Below are positions 1 through 9,058 of a stretch of DNA of 64,000 bases, piece by piece. The position numbers and the translations under genes are program-made. A model generated the notes under the pieces. It had not been told where the DNA came from. It made no database searches and saw only the letters and a list, made by a program, of their open reading frames with translations. Numbering within the stretch: the stretch's first letter is position 1; every line of letters starts with the position of its first letter. This DNA is from Tindallia magadiensis (GTDB lineage: Bacteria; Bacillota; Clostridia; Peptostreptococcales; Tindalliaceae): the NCBI RefSeq assembly GCF_900113635.1, contig NZ_FOQA01000002.1, positions 62,001-126,000 of the forward strand. The letters run 5' to 3'.

Positions 1-283
1 CAAAAGCCGCCATTGTTTCTTCGTCCATGACAAGAAGTCGTTTTCGTTTACGCAGAAAGTCTAGGGCTGTATTAATGAGGATTCGACAAAACCAAGGTTT
101 TATTTGGTGGATGCTTTTTAAGGAATCTATGTGTACAATAGCTTTATACGAAGCTTCCTGAATAATATCCAGTGCATCCTCTTGATTACGAACATAGCTA
201 TAAGCCAAACGGTAGTGCATGAACTGTTTTTCTATCAGGTAAGCTTCCACTTCTTTTTCAGATACACGTTCTTTTTTCTTCAT
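1..283 (-). CDS. ECF-type RNA polymerase sigma factor (N-terminal part, runs off the left edge)
   Basis: Reading the minus strand from an ATG at 283-281 gives MKKKERVSEKEVEAYLIEKQ and continues open to base 1. A GGAGC ribosome binding site lies 5 bases upstream of the ATG. The later stretches RNQEDALDIIQEASYKA and IKPWFCRILINTALDFLRKR are typical of sigma-70 region 2, where an acidic helix is followed by the core-binding and -10 recognition helices. About 94 residues are visible; region 4 lies outside the window. It probably directs RNA polymerase to a small stress or envelope regulon, but its anti-sigma partner and targets are not visible. The family is clear and the subfamily is not. Confidence 0.85.
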   Translation of the reverse strand, partial: MKKKERVSEKEVEAYLIEKQFMHYRLAYSYVRNQEDALDIIQEASYKAIVHIDSLKSIHQIKPWFCRILINTALDFLRKRKRLLVMDEETMAAF

Positions 284-454
284 TTGTTGCTCCTTTCAGA
301 GAAATTGGTGCGCACCAATAATGTCAGACATAGGTAAAACGTATGAGAGAGAAAAAAAGTTTCAAAAAGGATATCATACTTTTGAGTCAAAAAGGGTAAG
401 GACATTAAGAAAGAAGTAATTGCAACAGAAAAATAATCAACGGGAGGAATACCA

Positions 455-1102
455 ATGAACTATCAATACATCTTATTTGATTTAGATGGAACGTTAACAG
501 ACCCAGGGATGGGGATTACCAATGCCCTGATGCATGCTCTGGAAAAATATGGGATTAAAGTGGAGGACAGAGAAACGTTATATCCATTTATAGGACCGCC
601 ACTTACAGAATCCTTTGAGAACTTTTACGGCTTTTCTAAAGAGGAAGCAAAACAAGCGGTAGAATATTATCGTGACTATTATAGGGAGAAAGGTTTGTTT
701 GAAAACAAAGTCTATGAAGGGATCCCGGCTTTGCTGGAAAAGCTGGTCAGTCGAGAAAAGACGCTTCTAGTAGCCACTTCAAAGCCGGAAATCTTTGCTA
801 ACCAGATACTAAAACATTTTGGAATCCATCACTACTTTTCCTTTGTGGCAGGAAGTCATTTTGATGGAAGCAGGGTACAAAAGAATGAAGTGATAGAATA
901 TGTGTTGGAAAGGGCTGGTGTGAAAGATCTTTCCACAGCGGTTATGATAGGAGATCGAAAACATGATATGATAGGGGCAAAAAAGGTAGGATTAGACTCC
1001 ATTGGCGTGTTATATGGGTATGGAGATAGGGAGGAATTGGAAAAAGCGGGTGCAAAAATGATTGTTCGTAAAGTAGAAGAATTGGAGACGATGTTACGAT
1101 AA
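455..1102 (+). CDS. HAD-superfamily phosphatase, phosphoglycolate phosphatase-like
   Basis: This is a 215-residue protein that starts at an ATG preceded by a GGGAGG site. Motif I is FDLDGTLTD at residues 8-16, where the first Asp is the expected nucleophile. ATSKPE near residue 107 supplies motif II, and MIGDRKHDMIGAKKVGLDSIGV near 165-186 supplies motifs III and IV. An alpha-helical cap follows motif I, as in HAD subfamily IA enzymes of the Gph/PpaX type. Such enzymes hydrolyse phosphate monoesters, for example 2-phosphoglycolate, pyrophosphate or nucleotides; the substrate cannot be read from sequence. The gene stands alone, with a terminator hairpin downstream. Confidence 0.85.
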   Translation: MNYQYILFDLDGTLTDPGMGITNALMHALEKYGIKVEDRETLYPFIGPPLTESFENFYGFSKEEAKQAVEYYRDYYREKGLFENKVYEGIPALLEKLVSREKTLLVATSKPEIFANQILKHFGIHHYFSFVAGSHFDGSRVQKNEVIEYVLERAGVKDLSTAVMIGDRKHDMIGAKKVGLDSIGVLYGYGDREELEKAGAKMIVRKVEELETMLR

Positions 1103-1173
1103 CCTTGAAATAATTAAGATGAAAAGGGACAAAGTGGATAGAAGAGATAAACCCGGGGATAAAAAAGGAAGTG

Positions 1174-1220
1174 AATACCACTAGCGAGGAGGTCTTTAAG
1201 ACTTCTTTGCTAGTGGTATT
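1174..1220. terminator. Bidirectional terminator hairpin
   Basis: The arms AATACCACTAGC (1174-1185) and GCTAGTGGTATT (1209-1220) are perfectly complementary. The loop region can pair further through GAGGTC and GACTTC. It sits between the converging HAD gene and cupin regulator remnant and could serve both. Confidence 0.8.
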
Positions 1221-1236
1221 TGTAGTTTTAAAACGA

Positions 1237-1690
1237 TTAATCCGTTAAGGTGTTGCCGATATGTTGATGAAGATGATCGTCTTCGATCTTATCTTTAGAA
1301 TTGTTTTCATTAAAAGGGTTTGGAACCGAAATACAAAGTAACTTTACATTTTTGTTCGTGTCGTTAGCCCAGTTGTGAGGAATATCCGAAGCGTATTGAG
1401 CAGAATCTCCAGGATAAAGGTGATGTTTTTCATCATTATATAGAAGTGTAAGAATACCTTCCAGAATGTAAATGAACTCTTCTCCCTTATGAGGATAGGT
1501 TTGAAGCCGTTCTTCTTTTTTTAGGGACGGCAGGATCTCGATGAGTCTTGGATATAAAGTATGCTTGGAGTTGTTGGTACAAAGGGAAGTAACGATGTAG
1601 TGTTCGCCAATAACATCTAATACCTCCTGCTCATAACTTTTTAAGACAATGGCGTTTTCTCCCATCTGACTAGGTAAAAAATAGTTTAAG
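1237..1690 (-). pseudogene. Truncated XRE-cupin transcriptional regulator (C-terminal cupin half only)
   Basis: The usual start call would be the ATG at 1665, giving 142 residues, but the same frame reads on upstream with LNYFLPSQ before that ATG. This resembles the linker that follows the helix-turn-helix in XRE-cupin regulators. The rest is a small cupin sensor domain (HKGEEFIYILEGIL, LYPGDSAQYASDIPHNW). The family normally has about 60 N-terminal residues of DNA-binding HTH, and these are absent. Recognisable regulator sequence stops at about 1690, exactly where recognisable HypD sequence begins on the other strand. I infer a deletion that removed the N-termini of both divergent genes. No ribosome binding site is seen at 1665, so expression is doubtful. 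It was probably the regulator of hypD. Confidence 0.7.
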
Positions 1691-3288
1691 TGGACCTGGT
1701 AAACATCAGCCTGGGCGTTTGCACAGAGCTGAACCCATGGGATGCGTTTAGCCCCGGAAGGTTAGATCAACACTTAAATCCTTTCTATCAAAAGGAAATA
1801 GAAGCAGGAAGTTTGAAGGAAGAGGAAGCCTTAGAATTATTGCAATGCCTATGGGTTAAATTTAATAACCAACCGGCACCGCCCAAAGTAGGCATAACTT
1901 TAAAGGAAAGCGGGACTTATACAGATTTTGCAAACATTAATACGGGTGGGATCACAGCTGATGGTCAGGATGGTGTGAATGATGTCAGCTACTTAATACT
2001 GGATTGCATGGACGAAATGAAACTTTTACAGCCAAGCTCCAATGTTCAGATTAGCCGAAAAACACCACAGCATTTTCTGAAGAGAGCTTGTGAAGTGTCA
2101 AGAAAAGGGTGGGGTCAGCCAGCTTTTTACAATACCGAAGCCATCATGCAAGAACTGTTAAATGCAGGTAAAACCATCGAAGATGCACGACTGGGAGGAA
2201 CCAGTGGTTGCGTAGAAACAGGAGCTTTTGGCAACGAAGCATATATTCTGACAGGGTATTTCAATTTGCCTAAAATATTGGAAATTACATTGCATAATGG
2301 CTATGATCCTGTAGGAAAAAAACAGCTGGGATTAGCCCTGGGGAAAGCGGAAGATTTCAAGAGTTATGAAGAACTATTGGAAGCATACCAGAAACAGATA
2401 GAGCATTTTATCAATATTAAAATACAGGGCTCCAATGTAATAGAGACCATCTACGCAAAATACATGCCTTCTCCTTTTCTGTCGGTCATTACTAATGATT
2501 GCATCGCGAAAGGTAAAGACTATAATGCCGGTGGTGCTAGATATAATACTAACTATATTCAGGGCGTCGGGATCGGTACGATTACGGATTCACTGACAGC
2601 CATCAAATATAATATTTACGATCATCAAAAATGCACGATGGAAGAACTAATGGCAGCGATAAGAGATAATTTTGAAGGTCATGATCTGGTTAAGCATCTG
2701 GTGAAAAACAAAACACCTAAATATGGAAATGATGACGATTATGCGGACGAAGTGATGAAACAGATATTTAACATTTACAAAGGAACCGTTAATGGACGTC
2801 CTAATATGAAAGGGGGAGAATATCGAATTAATATGCTTCCAACCACTTGTCATGTATACTTTGGTGAAGTTATGCTAGCGAGCCCTAATGGACGATTGGC
2901 TCACAAACCACTTTCAGAAGGCATTTCGCCGGAAAAAGGAGCGGACACCCTTGGACCTGCGGCGGTTATTCGCTCAGCAGCGAAGATGGATCACCTTAGT
3001 ACGGGAGGCACATTGTTAAATCAGAAGTTCACCCCATCCGTTGTTAAGGGTGAAGAAGGGTTGGACAATATGGCAAGCTTGGTTCGTGCTTATTTTAATA
3101 TGGAAGGTCATCATATTCAGTTCAATATCACCGATAGAGAAACCCTGATAAAAGCACAAAAGAATCCGGAAGAATATCAAGACTTGATTGTTCGTGTTGC
3201 AGGTTACAGTGATCATTTTAGAAATTTAAGCAAAGTTTTGCAAGATGAAATTATTGGTCGGACAGAGCAATCTTTTGACGGAATGTAG
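1690..3288 (+). pseudogene. hypD: Truncated trans-4-hydroxy-L-proline dehydratase (glycyl radical enzyme), N-terminus missing
   Basis: The open frame gives 532 residues ending in a complete glycyl-radical domain (RVAGYSDHF, Gly at residue 505). The active-site loop GGTSGCVETG has its thiyl Cys at 174 and a Glu at 176. In the C. difficile enzyme the catalytic residues are, from memory, Cys434 and Gly765. Both differ from the positions here by 260, so about 260 N-terminal residues are missing. Homology starts abruptly near 1697, before ELNPWDAFSPGRLDQ. The apparent GTG start at 1690 has no ribosome binding site and overlaps regulator sequence on the other strand. HypD converts trans-4-hydroxyproline to pyrroline-5-carboxylate, which the adjacent proC product reduces to proline. 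No activating enzyme (HypE) lies in the window. Loss of a third of the barrel should inactivate it. Confidence 0.85.
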
Positions 3289-3369
3289 AAGGCTAGTCAT
3301 TTACAGAATGAGTGATATGAAACGATAGTATTAAGGAAAGAAAAGAATAAAGAAAGAAGGGTTTTAAGA

Positions 3370-4173
3370 ATGAAATTAGGATTTATTGGTTGTGGGAATA
3401 TGGCACAGGCGATGATTGCTGGAGTGATCAAAGCTAATATTGTGTCGGAAAAAGAGATCATCGCTTCTGATAAGCATCGTCCGAACCTGGAAAAAGCAGG
3501 TGAACAGTTAGGAATAAAGATTACCGACGATAATAAAGAGATTGCATCAAGAAGTAAAATACTCATATTATCTGTAAAACCAGTTTTTTATGATGCCGTT
3601 ATTCAAGAGATTACTTCGGTGATCGGGGAAGAAACCGTTGTTGTTACCATTGCTCCTGGAAAAACGCTGGAAGAGATAGAGCGGACATTTGGAAAAAAAG
3701 TAAAAATCATACGAACCATGCCAAACACTCCGGCAATGGTAGGTGTAGGAATGACGGCAATGTGCGCCAACGATCAGGTGTCAGAGGAAGAGGTTCAGGA
3801 AGTCAAAGAAACCTTAGAAGGATTTGGACGTGTGGAAATGGTATCTGAATATATGATGGATGCCGTAGTGGCCGTCAGTGGAAGTGCACCAGCCTATGTA
3901 TTTATGTTAATAGATGCGCTGGCAGATGGAGCTGTGTTAAAAGGAATGGGCCGAAGAGAAGCACGGATCTTTGCAGCGCAAACCGTGATGGGCAGCGGGA
4001 AAATGGTCCTTGAAACAGGACTTCATCCGGCGGAATTAAAAGATATGGTTTGCTCACCGGGTGGAACAACGATAGAAGCGGTTCGAAAACTGGAAGCTGA
4101 AGGTTTTCGAAGTGGCATCATAGAAGCAATGGCCGCTTGCGCTGAAAAATCTCAAAAGATGGAAGAAGGGTAG
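3370..4173 (+). CDS. proC: Pyrroline-5-carboxylate reductase
   Basis: This 267-residue protein starts with the NAD(P)-binding Rossmann segment MKLGFIGCGNMAQAMIAG. It carries the family signature VSGSAPAYVFMLIDALADGA followed by SPGGTTIEAV near the C-terminus. It reduces 1-pyrroline-5-carboxylate to L-proline in the cytoplasm. An AAGAAGGG site precedes the ATG. It lies 81 bases after the hypD remnant on the same strand, which fits a former hydroxyproline utilisation operon. Because hypD is broken, the gene now more likely serves proline biosynthesis or other P5C sources. A terminator follows. Confidence 0.95.
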   Translation: MKLGFIGCGNMAQAMIAGVIKANIVSEKEIIASDKHRPNLEKAGEQLGIKITDDNKEIASRSKILILSVKPVFYDAVIQEITSVIGEETVVVTIAPGKTLEEIERTFGKKVKIIRTMPNTPAMVGVGMTAMCANDQVSEEEVQEVKETLEGFGRVEMVSEYMMDAVVAVSGSAPAYVFMLIDALADGAVLKGMGRREARIFAAQTVMGSGKMVLETGLHPAELKDMVCSPGGTTIEAVRKLEAEGFRSGIIEAMAACAEKSQKMEEG

Positions 4174-4190
4174 AATAGGTTATAAAAGAT

Positions 4191-4243
4191 AAGCCACCAC
4201 TAGCCTCCTGCTTGTAAAAAAGCGGGTAGGTTAGCGGTGGCTT
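4191..4243 (+). terminator. Rho-independent terminator after proC
   Basis: AAGCCACC begins the left arm and GGTGGCTT ends the right arm. The inner parts pair with a few G-U pairs around a GTAAAAA loop. It separates proC from the riboswitch leader. Confidence 0.75.
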
Positions 4244-4308
4244 AATATTTATCTAAATATTAAATATTTTCGAATATTTATGTTTAGAACTTTCAAGGCC
4301 GGGTATCT

Positions 4309-4314
4309 TATAAT
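4309..4314 (+). promoter_or_regulatory. Candidate -10 box just upstream of the riboswitches
   Basis: TATAAT lies about 5 bases before the first riboswitch core. No convincing -35 box is seen at 16-19 bases, so this is weak. A chance match is possible, because TATAAT occurs again at 4411, directly before the second aptamer. Confidence 0.3.
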
Positions 4315-4318
4315 CAAA

Positions 4319-4401
4319 GGCAAACTATTTGAAAAAATAGGACGCAAAGTTACGGCCTAAGCAACAGGAAAGAAGTTGTAAGGTGGACGGACTACCTGAA
4401 A
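4319..4401 (+). promoter_or_regulatory. Cyclic di-GMP-I (GEMM-I) riboswitch, first copy
   Basis: The sequence shows the GEMM-I core: GGCAAAC, then a perfect hairpin CTATTT-GAAA-AAATAG (4325-4340), then GGACGCAAAG and GGCCTAAG. The second helix is GCAAC/GTTGT, and the 3' side GGTGGACGGACTACC closes the aptamer. The GAAA tetraloop of P2 is the element that docks into the P3 receptor in known structures. No T-run follows this copy directly, so any expression platform must be shared with the second copy. It lies in the leader of the kinase gene that starts at 4819. In a genome rich in GGDEF proteins, c-di-GMP control of that gene is a natural reading. Confidence 0.88.
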
Positions 4402-4415
4402 ACCTTTCGGTATAA

Positions 4416-4674
4416 TAGCAAACTATTCGAAAGAATAGGACGCAAAACTAAAGGGTCTAAGTACAGAAACATCTCGAAAGAGAAAGAAAAAGTATTTCTC
4501 GAAAGAGAAAGAAAAGTATTTCTCGAAAGAGAAAGAAAAGTATTTCTCAAAAGAGAAAGAAAAGTATTTCTCAAAAGAGAAAGAAAAGTATTTCTCAAAA
4601 GAGAAAGAAAAGTATTTCTCAAAAAAAGATGGATCTGTATAGGATAGCCAGCAGCCGAGAAGGGTTTTTTGTTT
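4416..4674 (+). promoter_or_regulatory. Second cyclic di-GMP-I riboswitch, with an expanded or interrupted P3 helix
   Basis: The 5' half is canonical: AGCAAAC, the perfect hairpin CTATTC-GAAA-GAATAG (4423-4438), GGACGCAAAA and GGGTCTAAG. The helix that follows starts with GTACAG (4461-4466), and its complement CTGTAT appears only at 4635-4640. The 168 bases between are mostly a 24-base tandem repeat. Downstream GGATAGCC resembles the conserved 3' side. Next come CCGAGAAGG (4654-4662), which can pair with CCTTTCGG (4403-4410), and then GTTTTTTGTTTTTT, which looks like a terminator U-tract. The 3' closing strand is a tentative assignment. This may be a functional long-P3 aptamer or a decayed copy. 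Confidence 0.65.
4471..4624 (+). repeat. Six tandem 24-25 base repeats, each able to form a GAAA or AAAA tetraloop hairpin
   Basis: The units run 4471-4495 (25 bases), 4496-4519, 4520-4543, 4544-4567, 4568-4591 and 4592-4615, then a partial unit. Each contains TTTCTC, a loop and GAGAAA, a 6-bp hairpin, followed by GAAAAGTA. The first three loops read GAAA and the last three AAAA. The array sits inside the predicted P3 helix of the second c-di-GMP riboswitch. The almost identical units suggest recent slippage amplification. Confidence 0.95.
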
Positions 4675-4818
4675 TTTGTAAAAATACTCTATCATAACAA
4701 TGGTTAAAAAAACAAGAAGAGGGTATCAATAACTCACTAATTTCTAAAGATGGTTTGGCATATGGGATTTTTATCCAATAATCGTCATCGCCTTATGCAT
4801 CGAAAGGGAAGTGAGATC

Positions 4819-6948
4819 ATGAAAAGACTTACAAAAGTGAGGTTCTTAATAAGTACTTTATTTATTGTGACGGTTATGTGTTTTTTTATGGCGAGTGTTC
4901 CGATCGATGCACAAGATCTACAGACCTACGATATTCAAACTGAAAAACTAATAGAAACCATTCTTCAAACAGCACCATCAGGAATTGGGATGGTAGAAAA
5001 TCGAAGGATTGTAATGGTGAATAATTATATTATTGAATTGATGGGGTATACAGAAGCGGAGATACTAGGACAGGATTCTCGTGTGTTTTACATTAGTGAG
5101 GAAGAGTATAGGTTTGTAGGAGATGAGAAATACCGTCAGATAGCCTTGGAAGGAACCGGAAGCGTGGAAACCCAGTGGGTGACGAAAGATGGAAAAAAAT
5201 TAGATATTATTCTTTCTTCGACGCCTCTAAACCCAGAAGACTGGTCACAAGGGGTGATTTTTACGGTTCAGAATATCACGGAAAACAAACGAGCAGCAGC
5301 ACTGTTGCAATGGCGTACTAGGGGATTGTTAGCGGGAGCTGTTATTTTTGCACTGGTTTTGTTTTTTTTACTCATTAGATTAGAAAATAGTAGGAAAAAA
5401 TTAAAAGAGTCGGAGGCAAAATTAAGGGATAGCGAAGAAAGGTACCTGCAATCGAACCGACAAAGTCGAACGATTACTTGGGAAACGGATTCAAGTGGTA
5501 CCATTCAGTACGTCAATGAGATATTTGAACAAATCCTAGGTTATTCGGGAGAAGAGGTTATAGGCAAGAACACTCTGTTGGATTTTCTAGAATCAGAAAA
5601 TGGAATGTTTACGCAGCGGATAAAAAGGATTTTTAAACAAAAGAAAAGTTTTCGATCTGTTGAAATTCCATTAAAAGCGAAAGATGGCGAAATTCTGTGG
5701 GTGATGACCAGTGGTATTCCCATCTTTGATTCAGAAGGCGGAGTTTGTGCTTACCGAGGCAGTTGTACAGATATCTCTGAACGGAAAAAAATGGAAGAAG
5801 AATTAAAACTCTATATGACGGCATTTCAGCAGTCGGCGGACGGACTTTGTCTTGCTGATATAGAAGGTCGTGTTATTTTCACCAATCCTTCTTGGTTACA
5901 AATGCATGGATATGAATTTGAAGATTTAACAGGCCAGCATATTTCTGTTTTTCATACAGAAGAACAGTATAGAAAAGAAGTTTTACCTGCGGTTGGACGC
6001 CTGAGACAAAAGGGTTTTGAAAGTTGCGAAGTGTGGCATATGACACAAAATGGTGATTTGTTTCCTACGTGGATGATAATGACTCAGATCACAACGTCCA
6101 CCAATGAACCGATTGGAATATTTGCCCAAATGCGCGATATAACAGATATCAAGAAAGTAGAAAAAGAACTATTAGAAGCGAAAATAAAAGCAGAAGAAGC
6201 AAATCGTGCGAAGAGCCAATTTGTTGCCAATATTAGTCATGAAATCAGAACTCCCTTAAATGGACTTTTTGGATTTATTCAACTTTTAGAAATGACAGAA
6301 TTGGATCAAGAACAAGAGGAATACGTAGAACATATGCGTTCGGCATCAGAAGTGCTTACCAGTGTTATTAATGATGTGTTGACCATCTCAAAGGCTGAGT
6401 CTGGAAAAATGGAGTTGCATGAAAGTGTCTTTGACTTGCATCAGTGCATTGATACAGCTGTTAGATCTTACAGTGCCCAAGCGCAGTTAAAGGGAATTAG
6501 ATTAGAACAAGTTGATGAAACCAATCAATGTGATCAGGAAGTAGTGGGAGATGCTATTAAAATACGTCAGATTATCGGCAACTTAGTAAGCAATGCTATT
6601 AAGTTTACAGAACAAGGAAGCGTAACGGTCCGGACTTACTGCAAGGAGTATAACCTGAATGTCTTAAGGTTGTGGGTTGAGATTTCAGACACAGGCATAG
6701 GGATGCCTCCAGAACATTTACAAGCTATTATGGAGCCTTTTGTACAAAGTAGTTCAAGGGTTGGAAAAAAATATGGTGGTACTGGTTTAGGCTTACCAAT
6801 ATCCAAAAACTTCGTAGAAATGATGGGGGGAAAGATGAATATTAGCAGCAAGGAAGGGGAAGGCACCAGCGTTTCTTTTGAAATAAACCTGTCAAAATCC
6901 TTAAGAGAGAAAGGTGACTCAGATACGTCCCGAAAAAGAAATCTTTAG
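4819..6948 (+). CDS. Membrane PAS-domain sensor histidine kinase
   Basis: The start is placed at 4819, behind GGGAAGTGAG, giving 709 residues. An in-frame ATG at 4750 has no good binding site. A signal anchor (about residues 7-27) is followed by an extracytoplasmic PAS-like domain ending near ITENKR, then a transmembrane helix (GLLAGAVIFALVLFFLLI). Two cytoplasmic PAS domains follow, ending at DISERKK and DITDIKK. The kinase core has the H-box SHEIRTPLNG, N-box LVSNAIKF, G1 DTGIGM and G2 GTGLGL. There is no receiver domain and no response regulator next door, so it is an orphan kinase. Its long leader carries two c-di-GMP riboswitches, which suggests that c-di-GMP sets its level. Confidence 0.9.
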   Translation: MKRLTKVRFLISTLFIVTVMCFFMASVPIDAQDLQTYDIQTEKLIETILQTAPSGIGMVENRRIVMVNNYIIELMGYTEAEILGQDSRVFYISEEEYRFVGDEKYRQIALEGTGSVETQWVTKDGKKLDIILSSTPLNPEDWSQGVIFTVQNITENKRAAALLQWRTRGLLAGAVIFALVLFFLLIRLENSRKKLKESEAKLRDSEERYLQSNRQSRTITWETDSSGTIQYVNEIFEQILGYSGEEVIGKNTLLDFLESENGMFTQRIKRIFKQKKSFRSVEIPLKAKDGEILWVMTSGIPIFDSEGGVCAYRGSCTDISERKKMEEELKLYMTAFQQSADGLCLADIEGRVIFTNPSWLQMHGYEFEDLTGQHISVFHTEEQYRKEVLPAVGRLRQKGFESCEVWHMTQNGDLFPTWMIMTQITTSTNEPIGIFAQMRDITDIKKVEKELLEAKIKAEEANRAKSQFVANISHEIRTPLNGLFGFIQLLEMTELDQEQEEYVEHMRSASEVLTSVINDVLTISKAESGKMELHESVFDLHQCIDTAVRSYSAQAQLKGIRLEQVDETNQCDQEVVGDAIKIRQIIGNLVSNAIKFTEQGSVTVRTYCKEYNLNVLRLWVEISDTGIGMPPEHLQAIMEPFVQSSSRVGKKYGGTGLGLPISKNFVEMMGGKMNISSKEGEGTSVSFEINLSKSLREKGDSDTSRKRNL

Positions 6949-6963
6949 AAAGAATCGATTAAA

Positions 6964-6992
6964 TTGATTCTCGCTTTCGGATGAAGTATAAT
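6964..6992 (+). promoter_or_regulatory. Sigma-A type promoter for the H-NOX chemoreceptor gene
   Basis: TTGATT (6964-6969) and a perfect TATAAT (6987-6992) are separated by 17 bases, about 74 bases before the chosen start codon. Confidence 0.65.
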
Positions 6993-7065
6993 TATAAGAA
7001 AATACGAAATGGTACTCTTCTGGGATGAATGAGAAGAAGTAATGATAATGTAAGGGGTGGGGTCT

Positions 7066-8880
7066 TTGAAAGGTACAGTTGTCAATGTTTGGATTAATAC
7101 AATGAAGAAGCTTTATGGTGAAGATACAAAAGATAGGATACTAACGGAAAAAGGATGGAATCCGCAAAAAGTGATTACCCCGATGGAAGAAATAGAAGAT
7201 CGGGAAATATTTGATTTGATTGCAGCGTTTGCAAAAAATGCTGGTATATCAACGGAAGAACAGTGGCGGAAGTTAGGGCAAAATAATATCCCGGCTTTTT
7301 ATGACTGGTTTCCTTCCTATTTTGGCACCAGCAGCGCTATGAACTTTTTGCTTTTAATGGATAAAGTACATATTCAACTGACAAAAATGATTCCTGGGGC
7401 AAATCCACCCCGGCTGATTCCGGAAATGATTGATGACTATACGATGGAAATGACTTATCGGTCAAAGCGGGGTCTACATCATTACTTGCTGGGATTGCTG
7501 GAAGGAGTAGCCGATCATTTTGGTGAAAAGGTTTCTGCGAAAGTAATTAGTGAAGATCGGGAACAGGACGGAACCTATGAAGTTAAGCTCCGTATTGAAT
7601 TTGACAAGTCATCGATAAAGCGAAAAAACTATCCCCTTTCTCAGTTGCTTTCTTTTGGGATTTTCAAGAATCTTTCTTTTAAGATTGTTTTAATTCCAAC
7701 GGTTGTGGCGGTGTTGTTTGTGCTTTTGTTTAATGGGATGCAAAGTATTCCCTTACTGGTAGGAGTTCCTGGAATTATCTTATTGTCCGGCTTATGGACT
7801 GGAACAGTGGTAACAAAACCAATGCTGGAAATGCAGCAAGAATTAGAATCAATGAAAGCCATGAATTTTTCCAGCAGCCTTAAAGTAAAGACTGGTGATG
7901 AAATTGAAACCCTTTATCAGAAAACAACAGATGTGAAAGAAGCTTTAAGAGAAGAGTTCACCTACTATAAAGGTGGAATGGATGACTTATATTCGTTTAT
8001 TGATAAATTTAGCGGTGTGGCCAACAATATGAGCAATATGGCAAGCACAATTGCGGATGCGGTTCAGGAAGTAGCAGAAGGCGCTGTGCATCAGGCTACG
8101 GAAACCGAAAGTTCAGTTGCTCTTTTATCAGAGAACATCCAAACCCTCAACGAAATCAGCCAACAGGAGCTGGAAGGGAAAGACAACTTAGAAGCTGCTG
8201 TTAACCAGATAGAAATATCCTTTACAGATCTGGAAGCTGTTTCAGAAAACCTGAACCAGGTAAAAGACCAGTTTGCTCATGTTAATGAGCAGGGAACGGC
8301 TTTAGGGCATAAGGTGAAAGACATTATTACGATTGTTAGTACCGTGGAAAGCATTGCTGAACAAACCAATTTACTGGCATTAAACGCTTCTATCGAAGCG
8401 GCTAGGGCTGGTGAAATGGGAAGAGGATTCAGCGTAGTTGCTGAAGAAATTCGCAAGCTGGCAGAAGATTCCAAGGAAGCGGTTAGTACGATTAATCACA
8501 GTCTGAATCAGTTTATTGAAGAAGTGAATCAAATGGTAAATCAGGTAAACCAACAGTTTATTCGATTGGATGAAGGTACGAAAACCATGATTCATGTTAC
8601 GGATGAGAGTCGTAAAGCCTCTACCCGTATCGAAGAAGTATCCGATATCATTGTGGATATTTCTAACCGACTTTCTAATGAGACAAACCGAATCAATAAA
8701 GTGTTTGATAATATGAACACCTTAGCAGCCATTGCGGAAGAAAATTCGGCTACTTCTGAGGAAATGAGTGCTAACGTTACCAGTTTCTCTGCGGAAATAA
8801 GAGTACTGACTGATAACATAGATGATCTGGAAAAAGTAGTACTGTTCCTGAAAAAAGAGTTGGAGCGATATCAAATATAA
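7066..8880 (+). CDS. H-NOX (heme gas sensor) methyl-accepting chemotaxis protein, predicted oxygen-binding type
   Basis: The TTG at 7066 is preferred over the GTG at 7057. It sits 5 bases after AAGGGGTGG and gives the usual H-NOX start MKGTVVNVW. With this start (604 residues) the heme ligand is His102, the porphyrin-binding YxSxR motif is Tyr131-Ser133-Arg135, and Pro115 is present. Trp9, Asn74 and Tyr140, the distal oxygen-stabilising residues of the Thermoanaerobacter H-NOX, are all at the same numbers. Two transmembrane helices follow near 200-250, then a methyl-accepting domain with the hairpin tip [23 protein letters not shown]. It likely steers motility in response to O2, with NO as an alternative ligand. 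It has its own promoter and terminator. Confidence 0.93.
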   Translation: MKGTVVNVWINTMKKLYGEDTKDRILTEKGWNPQKVITPMEEIEDREIFDLIAAFAKNAGISTEEQWRKLGQNNIPAFYDWFPSYFGTSSAMNFLLLMDKVHIQLTKMIPGANPPRLIPEMIDDYTMEMTYRSKRGLHHYLLGLLEGVADHFGEKVSAKVISEDREQDGTYEVKLRIEFDKSSIKRKNYPLSQLLSFGIFKNLSFKIVLIPTVVAVLFVLLFNGMQSIPLLVGVPGIILLSGLWTGTVVTKPMLEMQQELESMKAMNFSSSLKVKTGDEIETLYQKTTDVKEALREEFTYYKGGMDDLYSFIDKFSGVANNMSNMASTIADAVQEVAEGAVHQATETESSVALLSENIQTLNEISQQELEGKDNLEAAVNQIEISFTDLEAVSENLNQVKDQFAHVNEQGTALGHKVKDIITIVSTVESIAEQTNLLALNASIEAARAGEMGRGFSVVAEEIRKLAEDSKEAVSTINHSLNQFIEEVNQMVNQVNQQFIRLDEGTKTMIHVTDESRKASTRIEEVSDIIVDISNRLSNETNRINKVFDNMNTLAAIAEENSATSEEMSANVTSFSAEIRVLTDNIDDLEKVVLFLKKELERYQI

Positions 8881-8910
8881 TACAGAGCTATGAAAAAGGC
8901 TAAAAAATTG

Positions 8911-8950
8911 GAAAAGCCCGAAGAAGTCAACAAACTTTTTCGGGCTTTTC
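8911..8950 (+). terminator. Rho-independent terminator
   Basis: The arms GAAAAGCCCGAA (8911-8922) and TTCGGGCTTTTC (8939-8950) are perfectly complementary, 12 bp. It ends the chemoreceptor transcript. Confidence 0.85.
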
Positions 8951-8971
8951 TACGGGTGCTTATTTCTGACA

Positions 8972-9001
8972 TTGCGATGCCTTGAAGCGAACTGTTATAA
9001 T
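8972..9001 (+). promoter_or_regulatory. Candidate sigma-A promoter for the DUF368 gene
   Basis: TTGCGA (8972-8977) and TATAAT (8996-9001) are separated by 18 bases, directly after the terminator and 57 bases before the start codon. Confidence 0.5.
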
Positions 9002-9058
9002 AAAGAATACGTGACTCTGGAAAGAAGAAAGGAAATATGGGTTTAGGAGATTATTACT

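Noticed and set aside
4471-4624. CRISPR-like direct repeats
   Set aside because: The units are contiguous with no unique spacers, and no cas gene is present. They form hairpins inside a riboswitch.
4392-4695. Minus-strand reading frames that encode a repeated RNTFLSLL or EKYFSFSF peptide
   Set aside because: They are the complement of the 24-base repeat array in the riboswitch leader. A unit length divisible by three keeps the frame open, and there is no ribosome binding site.
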